Assembly: GCA_003157595.1 (NCBI GenBank)
Contig: PMKB01000015.1
Location: 1-15,320, forward strand
Direction: 5' to 3'
Origin: Solirubrobacterales bacterium
GTDB taxonomy: Bacteria; Actinomycetota; Thermoleophilia; Solirubrobacterales; Solirubrobacteraceae
DNA length: 15,320 bases
The notes beneath the pieces were generated by a model. The model worked only from the letters and a program-made list of their open reading frames with translations, was not told where the DNA came from and made no database searches. Shown here one piece after another: positions 13,866 to 15,320 of the stretch; the first letter of the stretch is position 1; every line of letters starts with the position of its first letter. Made by a program: the position numbers and the translations under genes.

Positions 13866-14594
13866 TCAGGCGAGTGCCGCAAACCGGTCGAGGGCCGCGA
13901 CCAGCTCGTCGGTCGCCGAGAAGGAAGGTGAGTGGTCGGTCGCGATCTCCACGACATCGACGCACGGGTGCTCGCGGATCATGCGAAGCTGCAGCAGCGG
14001 CGGGATGGCCCGGTCCTGCGTGCAGTGAACGTAGGCGCGACGCAGCTCGTCAAGTGCGCCGGCGGGGATCGTGACGGGCGTGGCGAACGGGGCGACCGGC
14101 TGTGGTCGCGAGCGCGCGAGCGCGAATGAGACCTGCTCCTCGCTGCAGCTTGCCATGAGCGCCGCGCGTGCCGAGGCGGGCATCGTCGCCACAGGCGGCT
14201 CGCCGTCGATCACTATGTTCGACTGCACCTGGTCGCCGGCACCTTCCGGCAGAAGGCTGAGGTCGAGCAGGCTCTGGCCATCGCTGGGCATGAAGGCGGC
14301 GACGTAGACAAGCAACGCAATCCGCTCCGGGCAGCGTGCGGCAGCCTGCGTGATCGCCACGCCCCCCATGCTGTGACCGACGAGGATCGCCGGCTCAGCC
14401 TGCTCGCCCAGTGTGTCGCAGATCCTCGCGGCGTAGGAGTCGAGGGTGACCTCAGCGATCGGGGTCCTGTCATCGCCCGAGCCGGGCAGGTCGATTGCGG
14501 TCACCGTGTGTCCAACGCGTTCGAGTGGACCGATGACCGGCTCCCACGACCACGCACCGCTGAAGGCGCCGTGAACCAACACGATTCGGGCCAT
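13866..14594 (-). CDS. Alpha/beta hydrolase (methylesterase/hydroxynitrile-lyase-like)
   Basis: The 242-residue protein opens with the oxyanion motif LVHGAFSGAWSWEPV (6-20). The nucleophile elbow is GHSMGG with S75. The acid is probably D194 (CTQDRAIPP) and the base H221 (ATDHSPSFS), so the triad is complete. The short cap and the overall pattern match the plant salicylate-methylesterase / hydroxynitrile-lyase type hydrolases common in bacteria. It is likely a cytoplasmic esterase or C-C/C-O hydrolase; the substrate is unknown. A purine-rich site (GGGGAGAGGAAG) precedes the ATG. It sits 127 bases after the acetoacetyl-CoA synthetase stop and 157 bases before the enoyl-reductase-like start on the same strand, so co-expression is possible but not tight. 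Confidence 0.88.
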   Translation of the reverse strand: MARIVLVHGAFSGAWSWEPVIGPLERVGHTVTAIDLPGSGDDRTPIAEVTLDSYAARICDTLGEQAEPAILVGHSMGGVAITQAAARCPERIALLVYVAAFMPSDGQSLLDLSLLPEGAGDQVQSNIVIDGEPPVATMPASARAALMASCSEEQVSFALARSRPQPVAPFATPVTIPAGALDELRRAYVHCTQDRAIPPLLQLRMIREHPCVDVVEIATDHSPSFSATDELVAALDRFAALA

Positions 14595-14721
14595 CGCTTC
14601 CTCTCCCCTCGGCTTCGACCTTGGCTATCGCTTGTGTTGGACGCGAGCCGGCGCGGTCGTGGAGTCCCGGTCGCCCATGCGCTGGTCGATGCGCTCATGG
14701 CAGTGGTCCGCTGGTCGTGCG

Positions 14722-15320
14722 TCATGACGGCCGGCTCGGAAATCCGCGGCGTCGGGCAAACTCGACGAAGGCGTCGAGCGCGTGCGGGTCGGCGAGCGCG
14801 TCGCGATTTGCAACCTCCGACGCCGGCGCGCCGAGCAGGATCCGCTTGACCGGCAGTTCGAGCTTCTTCGCGGTCAGCGTGCGGGGGATCGCGGGCACGG
14901 CCTCGAGCGTGTCAGGGACATGCCGGGGGGACAGCGCCGCCCGCAGCGCCGCAGCCACCCGGGCGCGCAACTCATCGTCGAGGACCACGCCCTCCGCCGG
15001 AACGATGAACAGGATCAGCTCACCCGGACCGCCCTCACTATCCTCCAGGTGCACGACGAGACTATCGACGATCTCGTCGAACCCCTCGATCACCGGGTAG
15101 AACTCGCCGGTGCCCAGTCTTACGCCGCCGCGGTTGAGCGTCGCGTCCGATCGACCGCTGATCATGCAGCTGCCGCGCTCGGTGAACGTGATCCAGTCGC
15201 CGAAACGCCAGACGCCGGGGAAGTCCTCGAAGTAGGCCGCGCGGTAGCGCGCATCGCCCGGGTCGTTCCAGAAGCGCACCGGCATCGACGGCATCGGCGC
15301 GCGGATCACCAGCTCGCCCA
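14722..15320 (-). CDS. Acetoacetyl-CoA synthetase, C-terminal part (5' end outside window)
   Basis: The frame is open to the right edge, so about 199 C-terminal residues of a protein usually near 650 are present. The hallmark segments are clear: AAYFEDFPGVWRFGDWI, SGRSDATLNRGGVRLGTGEF, VDSLVVHLED, and LSPRHVPDTLEAVPAIPRTL followed by TAKKLELPVKRIL. The last contains the catalytic Lys loop of the ANL adenylating superfamily; most relatives read TGKKLE. The enzyme activates acetoacetate, or a related 3-keto acid, to its CoA thioester with ATP in the cytoplasm. It would be the first of three leftward genes. Its placement with an esterase and a reductase suggests ketone-body or lipid-derived acid use, which is an inference. 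Confidence 0.92.
   Translation of the reverse strand, partial: GELVIRAPMPSMPVRFWNDPGDARYRAAYFEDFPGVWRFGDWITFTERGSCMISGRSDATLNRGGVRLGTGEFYPVIEGFDEIVDSLVVHLEDSEGGPGELILFIVPAEGVVLDDELRARVAAALRAALSPRHVPDTLEAVPAIPRTLTAKKLELPVKRILLGAPASEVANRDALADPHALDAFVEFARRRGFPSRPS

Overview
The window is GC-rich, gene-dense bacterial DNA. GTG and TTG starts are common, the Tat signal and short leaders look actinobacterial, and the first gene resembles a flavoprotein family common in actinomycetes. The gene set (CHASE3 hybrid kinase, HD-GYP, enoyl-reductase-like protein, acetoacetyl-CoA synthetase) suits a soil or environmental actinomycete, possibly of the Thermoleophilia/Solirubrobacterales type. That placement is an inference from gene content. 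No rRNA, tRNA, insertion sequence, integrase or CRISPR array was seen.

Layout, left to right. (1) Bases 1-700 hold the C-terminal part of a thioredoxin-reductase-like flavoprotein that lacks the CxxC motif. (2) Bases 904-2046 encode a secreted NHL-type beta-propeller, followed by a 13-bp perfect hairpin. (3) A gene-poor stretch of about 0.5 kb contains one doubtful small ORF with an in-frame TGA. (4) A leftward two-gene signalling operon follows: a membrane hybrid histidine kinase (6179 to 3678) and a receiver/HD-GYP protein (3681 to 2566), overlapping as GTGA. (5) Two convergent genes come next: a small Tat-signal protein with a long Thr/Pro-rich region and a natural His6 tail (6406-6954, +), and an 836-residue protein (9601 to 7091, -). 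The large protein combines two GT2-like domains, a degenerate third GT-like segment and a C-terminal PqqD-like domain. (6) A thiol glutathione peroxidase lies on the minus strand (10512 to 10030). (7) A rightward two-gene operon encodes a gluconate-dehydrogenase-subunit-3-like small protein and a GMC oxidoreductase with a three-cysteine motif. (8) Three leftward genes end the window: an enoyl-reductase/saccharopine-dehydrogenase-like protein, an alpha/beta hydrolase and the C-terminal third of an acetoacetyl-CoA synthetase.

Two parts stand out. The first is region 5. A peptide-binding (PqqD-like) domain is fused to a glycosyltransferase whose second catalytic domain carries a D-x-H...H pattern like that of polypeptide O-glycosyltransferases. 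It sits next to a mucin-like Tat substrate. Together they could form a dedicated protein O-glycosylation system acting in the cytoplasm before Tat export. This is a hypothesis drawn from domain content and adjacency. The second is region 7. The GMC enzyme has the C-x5-C-x3-C spacing expected of 3Fe-4S FAD glucose-dehydrogenase-type enzymes, but its small partner has no visible Tat signal.
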